A stretch of DNA of 64,000 bases, taken from Bacteroides caecigallinarum (GTDB lineage: Bacteria > Bacteroidota > Bacteroidia > Bacteroidales > Bacteroidaceae). Of this stretch, positions 25,681 through 35,401 are shown one piece after another (position 1 is the first letter of the stretch; each line of letters starts with the position of its first letter). The notes beneath the pieces were generated by a model, which saw only the letters and a list, made by a program, of their open reading frames with translations, did no database searches and was not told the origin of the DNA. The position numbers were made by a program, and so were the translations under genes. Location of the stretch: positions 1 to 64,000 of the forward strand of contig NZ_JACJLE010000006.1 in the NCBI RefSeq assembly GCF_016901995.1, read 5' to 3'.

Positions 25681-26400
25681 CTATTCAAACGAAAAATAAT
25701 GACTTAGCTTATCTATATCTTCTTCCGAAAATTCCCCGAACATTGATATCTGAGACATACCATCTATAGAACCTCTCTTACGTCTGAAATCAATAATAGC
25801 TTTGGCCTTATAGAAATCCATATACGGATGCGAACGCAATTCATCTATTCCGGCTTTATTGATTCTGATTTTACGGAAAACATCAGACTTGACTTCAAAC
25901 CATTTCAGCAATGTAGAATCGACATACTGTACTTCTAGTAATTGAGCGGTATTGTAAAACCCTCCCAAACGGTTTCTATAGTTCACAATATTTCTTGAAA
26001 TGACACTTCCTATGCCAGGAATTTTCTTCAATATTGACGTGTCGGCGGTATTTACATCAATTATGATTCCTGCATTGAATTTCTCCTGTTTAGGATATTT
26101 CTTTATCTCTTTATTCTCTTCCTTCTTATGCTCATAGGAAAAATCAGAAGACTGCTTTTTATTCTTCTTATATACAGGCTCTTTATCTTTATATCTTCTG
26201 TAATTGTCACGATTACGCTTGTCATTATCAATCCTGACATACAAAGAATCAGCAATTTTCAACGGATCAATAGCAATTTCAGTCCTGTTATTCCCGATAT
26301 TTTCGCTCGCCAAAATACATATCAGCAGAATAAGAACCAACAATAAAAATATTATTGCCCTACGCTGTCCGCGAGAATAAAAGAACCAATCCTTCCACAT
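25681..26400 (-). CDS. ComEA-like helix-hairpin-helix protein
   Basis: A 239-residue protein with one N-terminal membrane helix (RAIIFLLLVLILLICILA, about residues 14-31), a charged linker (about 40-110) and two or more helix-hairpin-helix modules. The first is IDVNTADTSILKKIPGIGSVISRNIVNYRNRLGG, the second IRINKAGIDELRSHPYMDFYKAKAIIDFRRKRG. The family binds double-stranded DNA without sequence specificity. In Bacteroidetes such proteins are usually annotated ComEA-like and may act in periplasmic DNA handling. It is followed after 12 bases by the NSS transporter gene upstream on the same strand, suggesting co-transcription. Confidence 0.85.
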   Translation of the reverse strand: MWKDWFFYSRGQRRAIIFLLLVLILLICILASENIGNNRTEIAIDPLKIADSLYVRIDNDKRNRDNYRRYKDKEPVYKKNKKQSSDFSYEHKKEENKEIKKYPKQEKFNAGIIIDVNTADTSILKKIPGIGSVISRNIVNYRNRLGGFYNTAQLLEVQYVDSTLLKWFEVKSDVFRKIRINKAGIDELRSHPYMDFYKAKAIIDFRRKRGSIDGMSQISMFGEFSEEDIDKLSHYFSFE

Positions 26401-26412
26401 ATATAATGCTTT

Positions 26413-27780
26413 TTAGAAAAGTCCCAACTCATTAAGAAAAATAAGCATTATACCGACCGGAGCGATAAACTTCAAAATGAAAATATAAAGAGGATAATAA
26501 GTAGATTTCAACGCGCCATAATTTGTAGCCTCACCTTTTACGATAGCTTTGTTTAGTACCCATCCGACAAAGATAGCAGACAACATACCGGAAACAGGCA
26601 ACATGATTTTTGCTGTAAGATAATCCAAGGCATCAAAGAAGTTCATACCAGCAATCTTGAATCCGCTCCATTCTCCCAGTGCAAGCGATGAAACGACACC
26701 TATAGACCAACAACCCAAAGACACAATGGTCGCAGCCCTTCCACGTGTAAGTCCGAACTTTTCGTGGAGAAAGGCAGTAGAAACCTCGTGAAGTGAAATT
26801 GTTGAAGTAAGCGCCGCCAATGCAAGAAGAAGATAGAATGCCATAGCACATACCACCGCCAATAACGGCACTGCGGAAAATGCCTGCTGGAACACATTTG
26901 GCAATGTTATAAATATCAATGAAGGACCGGAACCCGGGTTTATTCCAACAGAAAAAGCTGCCGGAAATATAATTATACCGGCCAGTATCGCGACGAACGT
27001 ATCAATTATTCCGACACTCATCGCCGTATGTCCCAATCTTGTTTCCTTTCCAAAATATGATGCATAAGTTGACAGACATCCCATACCAAGGCTCATCGAA
27101 AAGAAAGCCTGCCCCATAGCTCCCAAGAATACTTCAGGAGTGACTTTACTGAAATCAGGTTTAAAAAGGAATTCTATACCCCTTTCAGCTCCAGGCAAAG
27201 TGACAGAACATATTGCTAGAAGAACTACAAGAATGAAAAGAACAGGCATCATAACCTTTGACGAACGCTCTATTCCGTCTTTCACACCCTTGACAATTAC
27301 AATATGTGTAAGCAGCATGAAAACTGTAAGCCATATGATAGGACGTAACGGATCGGACGAAAACTCATTGAACATAGCAATAAAGCCGTTAGCATCCTTT
27401 CCTTCGAAACCTCCTATAGCCGACTGAAGCAGATATTCCAACGTCCATCCTGCCACAACCGAATAATATCCCAAGATAAGGAAACCGGTAAGAACGCCCA
27501 AATATCCCACCCATTTCCAGTTTGTGCCGGGAGCAAGAACACTGAAAGATCCTCCGGTACTCGCTTTGGCACTACGCCCGATAGTGAATTCGGCTACCAT
27601 TATCGGCAAACCGAATATGAAGATACATCCCAAATATATAAGGATAAAAGCAGCACCACCATGATTACCCGCTTCGTAAGGGAAACGCCATATATTACCC
27701 AATCCCACTGCTGAACCTGCCGCCGCCAATATCGCACCCAATTTACTTCCAAAACTAACTCTGTCGTGATGATGTTGCAT
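26413..27780 (-). CDS. NSS-family sodium-dependent transporter
   Basis: A 455-residue inner-membrane symporter of the neurotransmitter:sodium symporter family. The frame extends 14 codons upstream to a GTG at 27822, but the ATG at 27780 (MQHHHDRVSFGSKLGAILAA) is the usual start position for this family. The first helix has GSAVGLGNIWRFPYEAGNHGGAAFILIY, the Na+- and substrate-binding signature. About 12 helices follow. The amino acid substrate cannot be read. Length matches LeuT-like bacterial members. The promoter region is shared with the divergent VanZ-like gene. Confidence 0.88.
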   Translation of the reverse strand: MQHHHDRVSFGSKLGAILAAAGSAVGLGNIWRFPYEAGNHGGAAFILIYLGCIFIFGLPIMVAEFTIGRSAKASTGGSFSVLAPGTNWKWVGYLGVLTGFLILGYYSVVAGWTLEYLLQSAIGGFEGKDANGFIAMFNEFSSDPLRPIIWLTVFMLLTHIVIVKGVKDGIERSSKVMMPVLFILVVLLAICSVTLPGAERGIEFLFKPDFSKVTPEVFLGAMGQAFFSMSLGMGCLSTYASYFGKETRLGHTAMSVGIIDTFVAILAGIIIFPAAFSVGINPGSGPSLIFITLPNVFQQAFSAVPLLAVVCAMAFYLLLALAALTSTISLHEVSTAFLHEKFGLTRGRAATIVSLGCWSIGVVSSLALGEWSGFKIAGMNFFDALDYLTAKIMLPVSGMLSAIFVGWVLNKAIVKGEATNYGALKSTYYPLYIFILKFIAPVGIMLIFLNELGLF

Positions 27781-27841
27781 AAAAAAACATATTAAATAAT
27801 AAATAGAACTGTTTAGCGGCACAAATGTACAAAAAATATCA

Positions 27842-27849
27842 TATTTTTG
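27842..27849 (+). promoter_or_regulatory. -7 element before VanZ-like gene
   Basis: TATTTTTG fits TAnnTTTG and lies 24 bases before the ATG at 27873. It overlaps the upstream extension of the reading frame, supporting the downstream start. No -33 box found. Confidence 0.4.
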
Positions 27850-27872
27850 GCGGGAAAATTAATATTTATAAC

Positions 27873-28268
27873 ATGATTACATATTTAAAGCGTTATCCAT
27901 TATCTATTCTGGTGATAGCGGCAATACTTTATTTGTCGTTTTTCAAACCTCCGCAAACATCACTGAACGAGATAAAGAATCTCGATAAGATAGTACACAT
28001 CTGTATGTACGGAGGACTTACAGTCATTCTATGGTCTGAACATATAAGGCAACACTTTCCTTTGATAAAAAGACATCTTATAATAGGAGGAATTATATGC
28101 CCTATTGTCATGAGCGGACTCATAGAAATAGGTCAAGCCACACTGACAGAGACAAGAGGTGGCGATTGGCTGGATTTTGCGGCCAACATCACAGGCGTAA
28201 TACTGGGCAGTATTTTCAGTTATTATGTATTACGACCATACATATGGAAGAAACATAATAAGAAATAA
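27873..28268 (+). CDS. VanZ-like family membrane protein
   Basis: A 131-residue membrane protein with four hydrophobic segments. The frame is open from an ATG at 27825, but a -7 promoter box lies within that extension, so the start at 27873 (MITYLKRYPLSILVIAAIL) is preferred. VanZ-like hallmarks: LDKIVHICMYGGLTVILWSEH after the first helix (the conserved D-K-x-x-H) and SGLIEIGQATLTETRGGDWLDFAANITGVILG near the end (E-x-x-Q and R-x-x-D-x-x-D-x-x-x-N). The biochemical role is unknown; distant relatives affect teicoplanin resistance. A bidirectional terminator follows. Confidence 0.85.
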   Translation: MITYLKRYPLSILVIAAILYLSFFKPPQTSLNEIKNLDKIVHICMYGGLTVILWSEHIRQHFPLIKRHLIIGGIICPIVMSGLIEIGQATLTETRGGDWLDFAANITGVILGSIFSYYVLRPYIWKKHNKK

Positions 28269-28283
28269 TCGGATATATGCATA

Positions 28284-28327
28284 AAAAAACTCATCAGGTA
28301 TCATACCAAACACCTGATGAGTTTTTT
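28284..28327. terminator. bidirectional terminator
   Basis: AAAAAACTCATCAGGT (28284-28299) pairs perfectly with ACCTGATGAGTTTTTT (28312-28327) around a 12-base loop. It serves the VanZ-like gene on plus and the glucokinase gene on minus. Confidence 0.9.
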
Positions 28328-28347
28328 ATGTATATATTACTTAAAGA

Positions 28348-29322
28348 TTAATCTTCCTTCACTTCCCAACCTAATGCACTTGCACCCAATACGGCAGCAT
28401 CTGCATCTTTAAGCTGTGAAAGCAACAGTTTAGTCTTACCGGCATATATCTTAAGAACGTTTTCATCCATAGCCTTCTGTATAGGTTTCATGATGAGATC
28501 ACCTGATTTGGCAAGACCTCCAAACAGAATAATTGCTTCCGGACTTGAGAACGCGATAAAATCAGCCAATGCTCTACCCAAGATTGTTCCTGTATATTCA
28601 AATATTTCCAAAGCAAGCTTGTCACCTTTGATAGCTGCATCGTAAACATCCTTTGATACGATTTCTTCTGCAGGAATCTCTCTAAGCAAACTTGGTTCTG
28701 AACGTGCAACCAGGAATTCGCGTGCAGTACGCGCAACACCGGTAGCCGAGCAGTATGTTTCAAGACATCCTTTACGTCCGCAACCGCAAAGACGACCGTC
28801 ACGTTCTACTACCACGTGACCAAGCTCACCTGCAAAACCGTCGTGACCGTAAACCAACTGTCCGTTTACAACGATACCGCTACCAACACCTGTTCCAAGT
28901 GTAATCATTATGAAGTCTCTCAACCCGCGTGCAGCTCCGTATGTCATTTCACCGATTGCAGCCGCATTGGCATCATTTGTAAGAGCAGTAGGTATTCCCA
29001 ACTTATCTTCAAACATCGCTGCCAAAGGAATAACCCCCTTCCAAGGAAGATTTGGAGCGAATTCTATAGTTCCTTTATAGTAATTTCCGTTAGGCGCGCC
29101 AACACCCATTCCCTTGAACTTTTCAGCTCCACCGAACTGCTGCAACAAAGGAATAAGTTTTTTGCACACTGCATCAACGTATTCATCTATTTCCTCATGT
29201 TCCTGAGTCTTGATTGAATCTGAAGCCAACACGTTTCCACGAGAATCAACTACACCGAAAACGGTATTTGTACCGCCGATGTCCATACCAACCACATAGG
29301 GTTTTTCCATATTTACAGTCAT
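28348..29322 (-). CDS. rokA: ROK-family glucokinase
   Basis: A 324-residue cytoplasmic sugar kinase phosphorylating glucose with ATP. ROK features: ATP-binding GMDIGGTNTVFGVVD near residue 14, VGAPNGNYYKG, catalytic Asp in ALTNDANAAAIGE, the second phosphate loop MITLGTGVGSGIVV, FAGELGHVVV and the zinc site CGCGRKGCLETYCS. Length is typical. A RokA of this type is the known main hexokinase activity of B. fragilis, from established knowledge. An alternative ATG four codons downstream (MEKPYVVG) is equally plausible as the start. Confidence 0.92.
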   Translation of the reverse strand: MTVNMEKPYVVGMDIGGTNTVFGVVDSRGNVLASDSIKTQEHEEIDEYVDAVCKKLIPLLQQFGGAEKFKGMGVGAPNGNYYKGTIEFAPNLPWKGVIPLAAMFEDKLGIPTALTNDANAAAIGEMTYGAARGLRDFIMITLGTGVGSGIVVNGQLVYGHDGFAGELGHVVVERDGRLCGCGRKGCLETYCSATGVARTAREFLVARSEPSLLREIPAEEIVSKDVYDAAIKGDKLALEIFEYTGTILGRALADFIAFSSPEAIILFGGLAKSGDLIMKPIQKAMDENVLKIYAGKTKLLLSQLKDADAAVLGASALGWEVKED

Positions 29323-29461
29323 GACATTTATTGTTTAGGGTTAATTATTGAGACAAAAATATACAATAGACAATAATCTCACAAATTTTTCAAATAAATA
29401 TTAATACGAATCTATAAGTTTTTTCCTAATTTAGCCGCGAATTTATTAATCAACTTAAAAA

Positions 29462-30181
29462 ATGATTCGTTTAAAAGACATAAACAAGACTTACCACAAC
29501 GGTGCTCCACTGCACGTACTGAAAGGTATTAACCTTGAAATAAAAAAAGGGGAATTTGTTTCTATCATGGGAGCTTCCGGTTCGGGAAAATCCACATTAC
29601 TTAATATACTGGGAATTCTTGATAATTATGACACAGGGGAATATACCCTGAACGGGGTACTTATAAAGGACCTTAGCGAAACTAAGGCAGCCGAGTACAG
29701 AAACAGAATGATAGGTTTCATTTTCCAGTCCTTCAACCTAATCTCGTTCAAGAATGCAATGGAAAATGTAGCCCTGCCCCTATATTATCAGGGAGTAAGC
29801 AGAAAGAAAAGAAACGAGCTTGCAATGGAATATCTTGACAAGCTCGGTCTGAAGGAATGGGCACACCACATGCCAAACGAACTGTCAGGAGGACAAAAAC
29901 AGAGAGTGGCAATAGCAAGAGCCCTGATTTCAAAACCAGAAATAATCCTGGCGGACGAACCTACAGGAGCGCTTGACAGCAAGACCTCGGTAGAAGTAAT
30001 GAATATCCTTAAAGAGCTGCACGAAAAAGAAGGCCTTACAATCATTATAGTGACACACGAAAGCGGTGTAGCCAACCAGACAAACAAGATAATCCATATA
30101 AAAGACGGTATTATAGAAAAGATAGAAGACAATATCGATCATAACGCATCACCGTTCGGAAAAAACGGATTTATGAAATAA
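29462..30181 (+). CDS. MacB/LolD-type ABC transporter ATPase
   Basis: A 239-residue cytoplasmic nucleotide-binding subunit. Walker A GASGSGKST (about residues 37-45), Q-loop FQSFNLI, signature LSGGQKQRVAIARAL, Walker B IILADEPTGALD and H-loop VTHE are intact. It belongs to the MacB/LolD/FtsE branch that powers mechanotransmission rather than classical substrate pumping. It is first of five co-directional genes (ATPase, two FtsX-fold permeases, adaptor, TolC-like) separated by 2-106 bases, a full tripartite system. A longer-than-usual C-terminal tail (IEDNIDHNASPFGKNGFMK) follows the catalytic core. Confidence 0.92.
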   Translation: MIRLKDINKTYHNGAPLHVLKGINLEIKKGEFVSIMGASGSGKSTLLNILGILDNYDTGEYTLNGVLIKDLSETKAAEYRNRMIGFIFQSFNLISFKNAMENVALPLYYQGVSRKKRNELAMEYLDKLGLKEWAHHMPNELSGGQKQRVAIARALISKPEIILADEPTGALDSKTSVEVMNILKELHEKEGLTIIIVTHESGVANQTNKIIHIKDGIIEKIEDNIDHNASPFGKNGFMK

Positions 30182-30192
30182 CACATAGGGAA

Positions 30193-31440
30193 ATGACAGA
30201 TCTTATTCAAGAAATATACGGTACAATAATGCGCAACAAGCTTCGTACGGCACTCACAGGATTTGCCGTAGCATGGGGAATATATATGCTTATTGTCCTT
30301 TTGGGAGCCGGAAACGGACTTATCCATGCTTTCGAAAACCAGTCGGCAGATATGAAGATGAATTCCATGAAGATTTATCCTGGATTTACATCAAAAGCAT
30401 TCAACGGATTGAACGAAGGCAGAAACATATCGCTTAACGAAAGCGATATGAAAATCACTTCAAAAAGATTTAAAGACAACATCACTACAGTAGGAGCCAC
30501 AACAAGTCACAGCGGAATACTGACATACGGCAAAGAAAATGTCAGCATCACCATAGACGGTGTATTCCCTAACCACACGGAGATGGAACCGATGAAACTT
30601 GTCAGGGGAAGATTTATCAACAAGCGTGATATGGATGAAATGCGAAAAGTTATCGTACTTCACCAGAAGACATACGACATACTGTTTCCACACACTGAAG
30701 GAATAGGTAAATATATCACATCACAAGGTGTCATGTATCAGGTAATAGGTATATATTCCGACCAGAACAGTTTCTCACCAAGCGCGCTTATTCCATTCAC
30801 ATCCCTACAGCTGATATACAGCAAGGGTGACAGTATCGACAATATAATATTTGCCACAAAAAATCTTACAGACCAGGCTACAAACGATAAATTTGAAAAA
30901 GAATACCGCGCCGCAATAGGCAAGAACAACAATTTTGCTCCCGACGATGACAGCGCGATATGGATCTGGAACAGATTTACACAATATCTGCAACAGCAGT
31001 CGGCAACCAATATCCTAAAAATCTCGATATGGGTAGTAGGTATTTTCACTCTGCTTAGCGGAATCGTAGGTGTAAGCAATATCATGCTTATTACGGTCAG
31101 AGAAAGAACACACGAGTTCGGAATAAGGAAAGCACTCGGGGCAAAGCCTTCTTCCATTCTTTGGCTCATCATATCCGAAAGCGTAGTAATTACAACATTC
31201 TTCGGATATATAGGCATGGTTGCGGGAATTGCCACCACAGAATACATGAATATAGTAGCAGGCAAGCAAGTGGTGGATGCAGGAGTCTTCTCAATGACTT
31301 TCTTCGAAAATCCTACTGTCGATATAAGCATTGCCATACAAGCCACTCTTACACTGATAATAGCCGGAACGCTTGCCGGACTGTTCCCTGCAAGAAAGGC
31401 TGTAATGATACGACCGATTGAAGCACTTAGAGCAGACTGA
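30193..31440 (+). CDS. MacB-type ABC permease 1
   Basis: A 415-residue inner-membrane protein. One N-terminal helix (LRTALTGFAVAWGIYMLIVLLGAG), a large periplasmic MacB_PCD domain (about residues 45-270), and three C-terminal helices of the FtsX fold, starting at VVGIFTLLSGIVGVSNIMLITVRERTHEFGIRKALGA. The last motif is the coupling loop contacting the ATPase. It lies 11 bases after the ATPase gene and 2 bases before a second, distinct permease. In E. coli MacB the ATPase and permease are fused and homodimeric; here they are separate, and a heterodimeric permease is likely. Confidence 0.9.
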   Translation: MTDLIQEIYGTIMRNKLRTALTGFAVAWGIYMLIVLLGAGNGLIHAFENQSADMKMNSMKIYPGFTSKAFNGLNEGRNISLNESDMKITSKRFKDNITTVGATTSHSGILTYGKENVSITIDGVFPNHTEMEPMKLVRGRFINKRDMDEMRKVIVLHQKTYDILFPHTEGIGKYITSQGVMYQVIGIYSDQNSFSPSALIPFTSLQLIYSKGDSIDNIIFATKNLTDQATNDKFEKEYRAAIGKNNNFAPDDDSAIWIWNRFTQYLQQQSATNILKISIWVVGIFTLLSGIVGVSNIMLITVRERTHEFGIRKALGAKPSSILWLIISESVVITTFFGYIGMVAGIATTEYMNIVAGKQVVDAGVFSMTFFENPTVDISIAIQATLTLIIAGTLAGLFPARKAVMIRPIEALRAD

Positions 31441-31442
31441 TT

Positions 31443-32687
31443 ATGAGACGATTTGATTTGGATACATGCGAGGAGATAATCCTCACCATAACAAGGAACA
31501 AGACACGAAGCCTGCTAACGGCATTCGGTGTCTTTTGGGGAATATTCATGCTTGTTGCCCTCATGGGAGGGACGAAGGGTGTGCAGGATCTTATGGCAAA
31601 ACAGTTCGTGGGATTCGCGACCAACTCCGGTTTTATGGGTACCAACCAGACAAGCAAGGCATATAAAGGATTCCAGCAGGGACGTTTCTGGGAACTTACA
31701 AACACTGATGTGGAAAGAGTACGACGCAGCGTTCCGGAGATAGAAGTTGTAACTCCAAATATTACCAAATGGGGAATAGAAATGGTTTACAACGAAAACA
31801 AAACCTCCGGTACCCTAAAAGGACTCTATCCTATATACTCAAAAATAGAAGAGCCGCAAATTTCTATGGGACGTTACATCAATGATATGGATATTCTGAA
31901 CAGGAGAAAAGTCTGTGTGTTAGGCAGCAGAATTTTTGAAAGTCTTTTTCCTGACAAGAGCAATCCATGCGGCAAATACATTGAAGTCAGCGGAATATAT
32001 TATCAGGTAATAGGAGTCAATATGGCTGCAGGAAACATGTCCGTTCAGGGACAGGCTGAAACATCAATCATTATACCATTCTCTACAATGCAGCAGAACT
32101 ATAATTTCGGAGACAAAATCCAGATGTTGAGTTTTACCGTTAAAAAGGGATACTCGGTGAGTGAAATCCAAAAGAAGGTAGAATCGGTAATAAAACGGGC
32201 ACACAATGTACACCCCGATGACAAGCAGGCTGTGATAAGTGTAAATGCCGAAGCCATGTTCGGAATGATGGACAATCTGTTCTCCGGCATAGAAGTTCTG
32301 GGATGGATGGTAGGTCTGGGAACACTACTGGCAGGAGCTATTGGCGTGAGCAATATAATGATGGTCACAGTAAAAGAGAGAACCACTGAAATAGGTATCC
32401 GCAGAGCGATAGGCGCACGTCCTAACGACATCCTCAGCCAGATTCTTACAGAAAGTATGGTACTTACCATCATAGCAGGTATGAGCGGAATATCTTTTGC
32501 CGTTTTCCTTCTGAATATTGTAGAAGAGGCACTCTCCTCGCCTACCTCGGCAGCACACTTCCAAATCAGTTTCTGGGGAGCCATAGGAGCCTGCGTCTTA
32601 CTGCTTATCCTTGGACTGCTTGCCGGACTGGCACCTGCCTTCAGGGCAATGGCAATAAAACCAATCGAGGCTATAAGGGATGAGTGA
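31443..32687 (+). CDS. MacB-type ABC permease 2
   Basis: A 414-residue paralogue of the preceding permease, same layout: N-terminal helix (RSLLTAFGVFWGIFMLVALMGG), periplasmic MacB_PCD domain, and three FtsX-type C-terminal helices with the coupling motif GVSNIMMVTVKERTTEIGIRRAIGARP. It starts two bases after the stop of permease 1, so the two are surely co-translated and probably form a heterodimer. It is followed by a 106-base AT-rich gap with repeated AATTAAAAATTAA-like sequence before the adaptor gene. Confidence 0.9.
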   Translation: MRRFDLDTCEEIILTITRNKTRSLLTAFGVFWGIFMLVALMGGTKGVQDLMAKQFVGFATNSGFMGTNQTSKAYKGFQQGRFWELTNTDVERVRRSVPEIEVVTPNITKWGIEMVYNENKTSGTLKGLYPIYSKIEEPQISMGRYINDMDILNRRKVCVLGSRIFESLFPDKSNPCGKYIEVSGIYYQVIGVNMAAGNMSVQGQAETSIIIPFSTMQQNYNFGDKIQMLSFTVKKGYSVSEIQKKVESVIKRAHNVHPDDKQAVISVNAEAMFGMMDNLFSGIEVLGWMVGLGTLLAGAIGVSNIMMVTVKERTTEIGIRRAIGARPNDILSQILTESMVLTIIAGMSGISFAVFLLNIVEEALSSPTSAAHFQISFWGAIGACVLLLILGLLAGLAPAFRAMAIKPIEAIRDE

Positions 32688-32793
32688 TGTTCAATTTATA
32701 ATTAAAAATTAATAATGAAAAATTAAGAGTTATTTGTCAGTCATTTATAGCTAGATAACACATAAAAACAGGAAACTTAAAAAAACAAATCAT

Positions 32794-33888
32794 ATGAAGA
32801 AATTTATCAGAATCGGTATAATGGTAGTCATAGCACTGCTGTTCATCGGAACTTTCGTATTCCTTTACCAGAAATCACAGCCAAAAGACGTTGAATACAA
32901 CGTATCGAAAGTAGTAAAATCAAACATCGTACAAACAACCGTGGCTACAGGAAAGATAGAACCTAGAGACGAGGTACAGATAAAGCCACAGATTTCAGGT
33001 ATCATATCAGAAGTATATAAAGAAGCCGGAGAAACAGTAAAAAAAGGAGAAGTGATAGCCAAAGTGAAAGTTATTCCTGAATTGGGACAGCTCAATTCTG
33101 CAGAAAGCCGTGTGCGTCTGGCCGAGATGAATGGCCGCCAGGCAGAAATTGACCTTGAAAGAATGGAAAAACTTTACGAAAAGAAACTGGTCAGCAGCGA
33201 AGAATATGAAAAGACATTGCTCACAACCAAACAGGCACGCGAAGAGATACAGGCAGCAAAGGACAATCTGGAAATCATCAAGGAAGGTATAACCAAGAAC
33301 AGTGCTTCATTCAGCAGCACACTGATACGTTCCACTATCGACGGACTGATACTTGACGTACCTATTAAAGTGGGTAACTCGGTAATCATGAGTAACACTT
33401 TCAATGACGGTACGACAATTGCAACCGTTGCCGACATGGGCGACCTCATTTTCCGTGGAAACGTTGACGAAACAGAAGTTGGAAAAATAGCCGTAGGAAT
33501 ACCTGTAAAGATTACTTTAGGTGCGCTACAGGATATGTCGTTCAACGCAACATTGGAATACATTTCACCTAAAAGCGTGGAAAACAACGGAGCCAACCAG
33601 TTTGAAATCAAAGCTGCCATTACAGTGCCCGACAGTGTTACAATCCGTTCAGGATATAGTGCAAATGCCGAAATGGAACTTCAGAGAGCAAACGATGTGC
33701 TCAGCATACCCGAAAGCGCATTGGAATTCAAGGGAGACTCCACTTTCGTATTCCTGCTCACCGACAGCGTGTCAGGTCAGAAATTCGAGCGTAAAAGTGT
33801 CATAACCGGAGTCAGCGACGGAATTAACGTTGAAATAAAATCAGGACTGAAAGAGAACGAGTTTGTCCGCGGACTAAAGAAAGAATAA
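32794..33888 (+). CDS. MacA-type periplasmic adaptor (HlyD/RND family)
   Basis: A 364-residue membrane fusion protein. An N-terminal helix anchors it (IRIGIMVVIALLFIGTFVFLYQ). A biotinyl-lipoyl-like half motif (QIKPQISGIISEVYKEAGETVKKGEVIAKVK) begins near residue 65, a coiled-coil hairpin spans about 95-165, then the second lipoyl half (STIDGLILDVPIKVGNSV) and beta-barrel and membrane-proximal domains. It bridges the inner-membrane ABC permeases to the TolC-like channel encoded next. The substrate may be a peptide, lipid or drug; not determinable here. Confidence 0.92.
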   Translation: MKKFIRIGIMVVIALLFIGTFVFLYQKSQPKDVEYNVSKVVKSNIVQTTVATGKIEPRDEVQIKPQISGIISEVYKEAGETVKKGEVIAKVKVIPELGQLNSAESRVRLAEMNGRQAEIDLERMEKLYEKKLVSSEEYEKTLLTTKQAREEIQAAKDNLEIIKEGITKNSASFSSTLIRSTIDGLILDVPIKVGNSVIMSNTFNDGTTIATVADMGDLIFRGNVDETEVGKIAVGIPVKITLGALQDMSFNATLEYISPKSVENNGANQFEIKAAITVPDSVTIRSGYSANAEMELQRANDVLSIPESALEFKGDSTFVFLLTDSVSGQKFERKSVITGVSDGINVEIKSGLKENEFVRGLKKE

Positions 33889-33915
33889 TGTATAACAGTT
33901 TAATCGGAAACTGAA

Positions 33916-35244
33916 ATGAAGAACAACATAATCATAACCTCGGCTTTGATGATTCTGCTATCGGCAAATGCATACTCACAGGAAAAATGGGACCTAGAAA
34001 GATGCATCAGACATGCCATAGAGAACAATCTCAATATCAAACAGCAGGAAGCGTCAAAAGAGCAGAGCGAAGTAGAGCTTAATACAGCCAAATGGAGCAG
34101 ATTGCCGGACTTGAACGGCAGTGCATCGCACTCTTTCAACTTCGGACGAAGCATCCAGGCAGACAATACGTATCAAAGCCTTAACACCCAAAACACGGCA
34201 TTCAGCCTGAATACAAGCATACCGCTTTTCACAGGACTGAAGATAACTAACAACATAGCCCTTGCAAAACTTAACCTGCAGGCTGCAACCGAAGACCTGA
34301 ATAAAGCAAAAGAAGACATCAGCATACAGGTTGCGTCAGCCTATCTGCAAGTACTCTTCAACGACGAGCTTGCCCAGGTGGCACACATACAGGTTGAACT
34401 CAGCAAAGAAATGCTAGAGCAAAAGGAAGCATATTTCAAAACCGGAAAGGCATCTGAAGCAGAATGGCTTGAGGCAAAGTCCAGAGTGGCACAGGACCAG
34501 TTGTCGGCTGTACAGGCAGACAACAACTACAAATTGGCTTTACTGGATTTGAGCCAATTGCTGGAACTTCCATCACCGGACAACTTTTCCATTGTGTCTC
34601 CAACAGCCGAGATGGAAGAGTATATGAGCAGCATAACCTCACCTACTGACATTTACAATCAGGCTATACTGTTCAAACCATCAATTAAAGCGGCACAATA
34701 CCGTCTTGAAGGAGCCGCCAAGTCAGTGAAAATAGCCAAAAGCGCTTATTTCCCTCAATTAAGCTTCGGAGCCGGCCTTAGTACAAACTATTACAAGGTA
34801 GCAGGCATGAAGAATCCTGTATTCGGTTCACAGTTAAGGGACAATTTCAGCCAGTATTTCGGTTTCCAGCTTAGTGTTCCCATATTCAACCGCTTCGGCA
34901 CAAGGAACCAGGTAAGAAGTGCCAGAATACAGCAGAACACCCTGAACTGGCAACTTGAAGACAGCAAAAAAGCCTTATACAAAGAAATACAACAAGCATA
35001 TTACAATGCACTTGGCGCTGAAAGCAGATACCAGAGCAGCTTGACAGCCGACGAGGCTGCAGAAGCATCTTTCAACCTTATGAAAGAAAAATATGCAGAA
35101 GGTAAGGCCAATGCCACCGAATACAACGAAAGCCGTACAAGCTGGATGAAAGCAATCTCGGAAAAGCTTCAGGCCAAATACGACTATATATTCCGTACGA
35201 AGATTCTTGATTTCTATAAAGGAGTGCCTCTGACACTGAAATAA
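33916..35244 (+). CDS. TolC-family outer-membrane channel
   Basis: A 442-residue outer-membrane efflux protein. Signal peptide (NNIIITSALMILLSANAYSQ) followed by two internally similar OEP repeats, each about 190 residues of long helices: WDLERCIRHAIENNLNIKQQEASKE starts the first and DIYNQAILFKPSIKAAQYRLEG the second. SFGAGLSTNYY and FQLSVPIFNRFGTRNQVRSARI are the beta-strand regions. It completes the tripartite exporter with the four upstream genes. Gap to the adaptor gene is 27 bases. A terminator hairpin follows at 35269. Confidence 0.92.
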   Translation: MKNNIIITSALMILLSANAYSQEKWDLERCIRHAIENNLNIKQQEASKEQSEVELNTAKWSRLPDLNGSASHSFNFGRSIQADNTYQSLNTQNTAFSLNTSIPLFTGLKITNNIALAKLNLQAATEDLNKAKEDISIQVASAYLQVLFNDELAQVAHIQVELSKEMLEQKEAYFKTGKASEAEWLEAKSRVAQDQLSAVQADNNYKLALLDLSQLLELPSPDNFSIVSPTAEMEEYMSSITSPTDIYNQAILFKPSIKAAQYRLEGAAKSVKIAKSAYFPQLSFGAGLSTNYYKVAGMKNPVFGSQLRDNFSQYFGFQLSVPIFNRFGTRNQVRSARIQQNTLNWQLEDSKKALYKEIQQAYYNALGAESRYQSSLTADEAAEASFNLMKEKYAEGKANATEYNESRTSWMKAISEKLQAKYDYIFRTKILDFYKGVPLTLK

Positions 35245-35268
35245 TCCGGATATATAAACCACTATATC

Positions 35269-35319
35269 AAAAGCCGACCATATCAATTTGTTACGCACAA
35301 ATAAGTATGGCCGGCTTTT
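35269..35319 (+). terminator. terminator of the efflux operon
   Basis: AAAAGCCGACCATA pairs with TATGGCCGGCTTTT (35306-35319) with one mismatch, followed by ATTATCC. It lies 25 bases after the TolC-like stop. Confidence 0.75.
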
Positions 35320-35401
35320 ATTATCCTGAAAACATTTCCTTAGAAAAAAAATACTAACTGTAACAAGAGAGATATAATAAAAAGAATTAATTGATGCTGT
35401 T

